A DNA stretch of 64,000 bases from Symbiodinium natans (lineage: Eukaryota; Sar; Dinophyceae; Suessiales; Symbiodiniaceae). Under the pieces are notes generated by a model. The model was not told the origin of the DNA, ran no database searches, and saw only the letters and a program-made list of their open reading frames with translations. Made by a program: the position numbers and the translations under genes. The stretch is from positions 252,501 to 316,500 of the forward strand of contig CAJNDS010002145.1 in assembly GCA_905221605.1 (NCBI GenBank), in the 5' to 3' direction. Positions 62,705 to 64,000 of the stretch are shown piece by piece. How positions within the stretch are numbered: the first letter of the stretch is position 1; each line of letters opens with the position of its first letter.

Positions 62705-63088
62705 ACCAAAAATAAGTAAACTTGCGAAATGGCACGATTTACGGTTTCAATGTACACTTATTCACGACAGGGGAGGCTAGCAGGTTAAGATGATTTAAGA
62801 TGTACGTTCTTTACACTACGTTCACGCTGCAGACGATACAGAATCGCAACATTGTACTGCCGATGAGGGCAAACGGATTAAGAAGATAATTCATGTAAAT
62901 CTACATTTGCATTGCAACAATCCTTGGGAAGGTCCGAACCAATTTCTATGACACACTCTGCGTATTCCTAAAACCTGCGGGCGCAGTACGAGTGCCCAAG
63001 AGAATAGAATCTCTTCTGTGAAAACTGATAAAAGAGAAATACTCTGGTAACCGCAAACTTTGATTTTCAAAAACTCCTTCTCTGACAT
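62705..63088. other. no gene seen
   Basis: AT-moderate sequence with short frames only; continues the style of the preceding repeat without clear units. Confidence 0.4.
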
Positions 63089-63445
63089 TTGTATCGAGAG
63101 TTAGAATTTTGCAGTTCTGGAGAAGACCAAGCGAAATTGAAGCAAGCCAAACAACAAAGCCCGAACTTCCAAATCGCCTGGTTCGATGGATTGGAACGGC
63201 TTGTTACAAGTGGGCATCACGGCGCTGGTATGCAACATCGTGTGCCCAACCTAACCTGTGCCTACCAGGGCCCTAAGCCCATCAGCTGTGTTGCATCTTG
63301 TCTCCCAGGGCCCACTACCCAAATCATCCACAGTCATGGATTCCGGGATGCAAGCACGAATCCCAGCATGATGGTGCTCACCCTTTATCTCGGCCTGGGT
63401 CCGTTTGAGTTAGTGGCGAGCCTGTGGGGGCCCGTGAACCTCTAG
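63089..63445 (+). CDS. candidate coding segment, 118-codon frame, unknown protein
   Basis: The plus frame reads DQAKLKQAKQQSPNFQIAWF, then DGLERLVTSGHHGAGMQHRV, then a Pro/Cys/Ser part and a hydrophobic LTLYLGLGPFELVASLWG. No minus frame of comparable length. No family or splice pair recognised. Confidence 0.35.
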   Translation: MYRELEFCSSGEDQAKLKQAKQQSPNFQIAWFDGLERLVTSGHHGAGMQHRVPNLTCAYQGPKPISCVASCLPGPTTQIIHSHGFRDASTNPSMMVLTLYLGLGPFELVASLWGPVNL

Positions 63446-63523
63446 ACAGACTGATTCTGATTCATCGAGATGAGACAAGAAAGTTGACAGGCACACGGGG
63501 TCATATACGACGGGTCGAGTGGT

Positions 63524-64000
63524 CTATGTATGGAAGATTTTGCATGATCTGCAAGTTCTGCCGTACCACCCTCCGCGCCTGCAATTGAGACATGCGGGGA
63601 CCGCACCGTGGCTCAAGTTCCATGATTTGATGTCGGATCCGCAAAAAAGCTCAAAGATATCCGCGATTCTCAAGCAACGCCTCATGACCCTCCCACCAAG
63701 GTGCTTTGGCCAAAACTGCTGATGCCTGCATGATGCAACTGCACGCTTTGCAAGGACAGCAAGCAAAGAGCACCGTTGCATGGCCTCTCGAGCTTCGACT
63801 CCAGACTCTCCTAGCTTTCTTGTTCGTGCAGGATCGGCCAACAGATGCCAAATCATGCCAAAGCGAAATTCGGCCAAGACTCCCTGGTCTCAAGCACACG
63901 ATGGGCTTTAAGCGTCTGTATGATGAATCGGCGGCGCCAAGAAGCTTCGCTTTCATCCTGCACCGCTCATCCACATGCTCATGGCCCTGCTAACAGCAGT
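63524..64000. other. window end: opposing open frames, unresolved
   Basis: A minus frame (63877-63524) with ADIFELFCGSDIKSWNLSHG and a plus frame (63706-63993) with QTLLAFLFVQDRPTDAKSCQ both look plausible. The window ends here, so a gene may continue beyond it. Confidence 0.3.

Overview
The window looks like nuclear DNA of a dinoflagellate, most likely of the Symbiodinium type. Base composition is roughly balanced and genes are sparse. Coding-like segments are short and often bounded by GT or GC donors and AG acceptors. Many sites carry TTTAGGG-like (Arabidopsis-type) repeats. The most telling clue is a decayed gene near 31 kb: its ubiquitin-like N-terminus followed by degenerate RCC1-type repeats matches, as I recall it, the repetitive HERC-like protein family abundant in Symbiodinium gene sets. 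I see no operons, Shine-Dalgarno pattern, phage, insertion sequence or CRISPR array. I saw no rRNA or convincing tRNA.

Layout. 1-3180 is repeat DNA: AT-rich palindromes, polypurine/polypyrimidine blocks and a ~187 bp satellite. 3.2-30 kb is mostly non-coding, with scattered exon-like segments on both strands; the best are at 15.7, 17.1, 20.7, 22.7, 23.7 and 26-27.7 kb. 30.7-31.3 kb is the HERC-like relic. 31.5-34 kb is a repeat block: an inverted repeat around AT-rich and TAG-triplet DNA, then degenerate telomere-like tracts. 34.1-42.1 kb holds a run of minus-strand exon-like segments with EF-hand loops and hydrophobic segments. 42.1-44.1 kb is another repeat block, including a large inverted array. 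45.1-53 kb is again exon-like, almost all minus strand. 53.1-54.6 kb is a third block in which oppositely oriented minisatellites flank a telomere-like tract. 54.9-64 kb contains the one secure gene, an intronless 645-codon minus-strand ORF (58667-60604) whose C-terminal half resembles fucosyltransferase-superfamily enzymes, plus several ambiguous segments and two more repeat blocks.

Limits. Apart from the 645-codon ORF and the HERC-like relic, gene calls rest on open frames, protein-like composition and splice motifs judged by eye. At this base composition several frames often look open together, so exon joins, gene boundaries and most functions are unresolved. Confidences are set accordingly.
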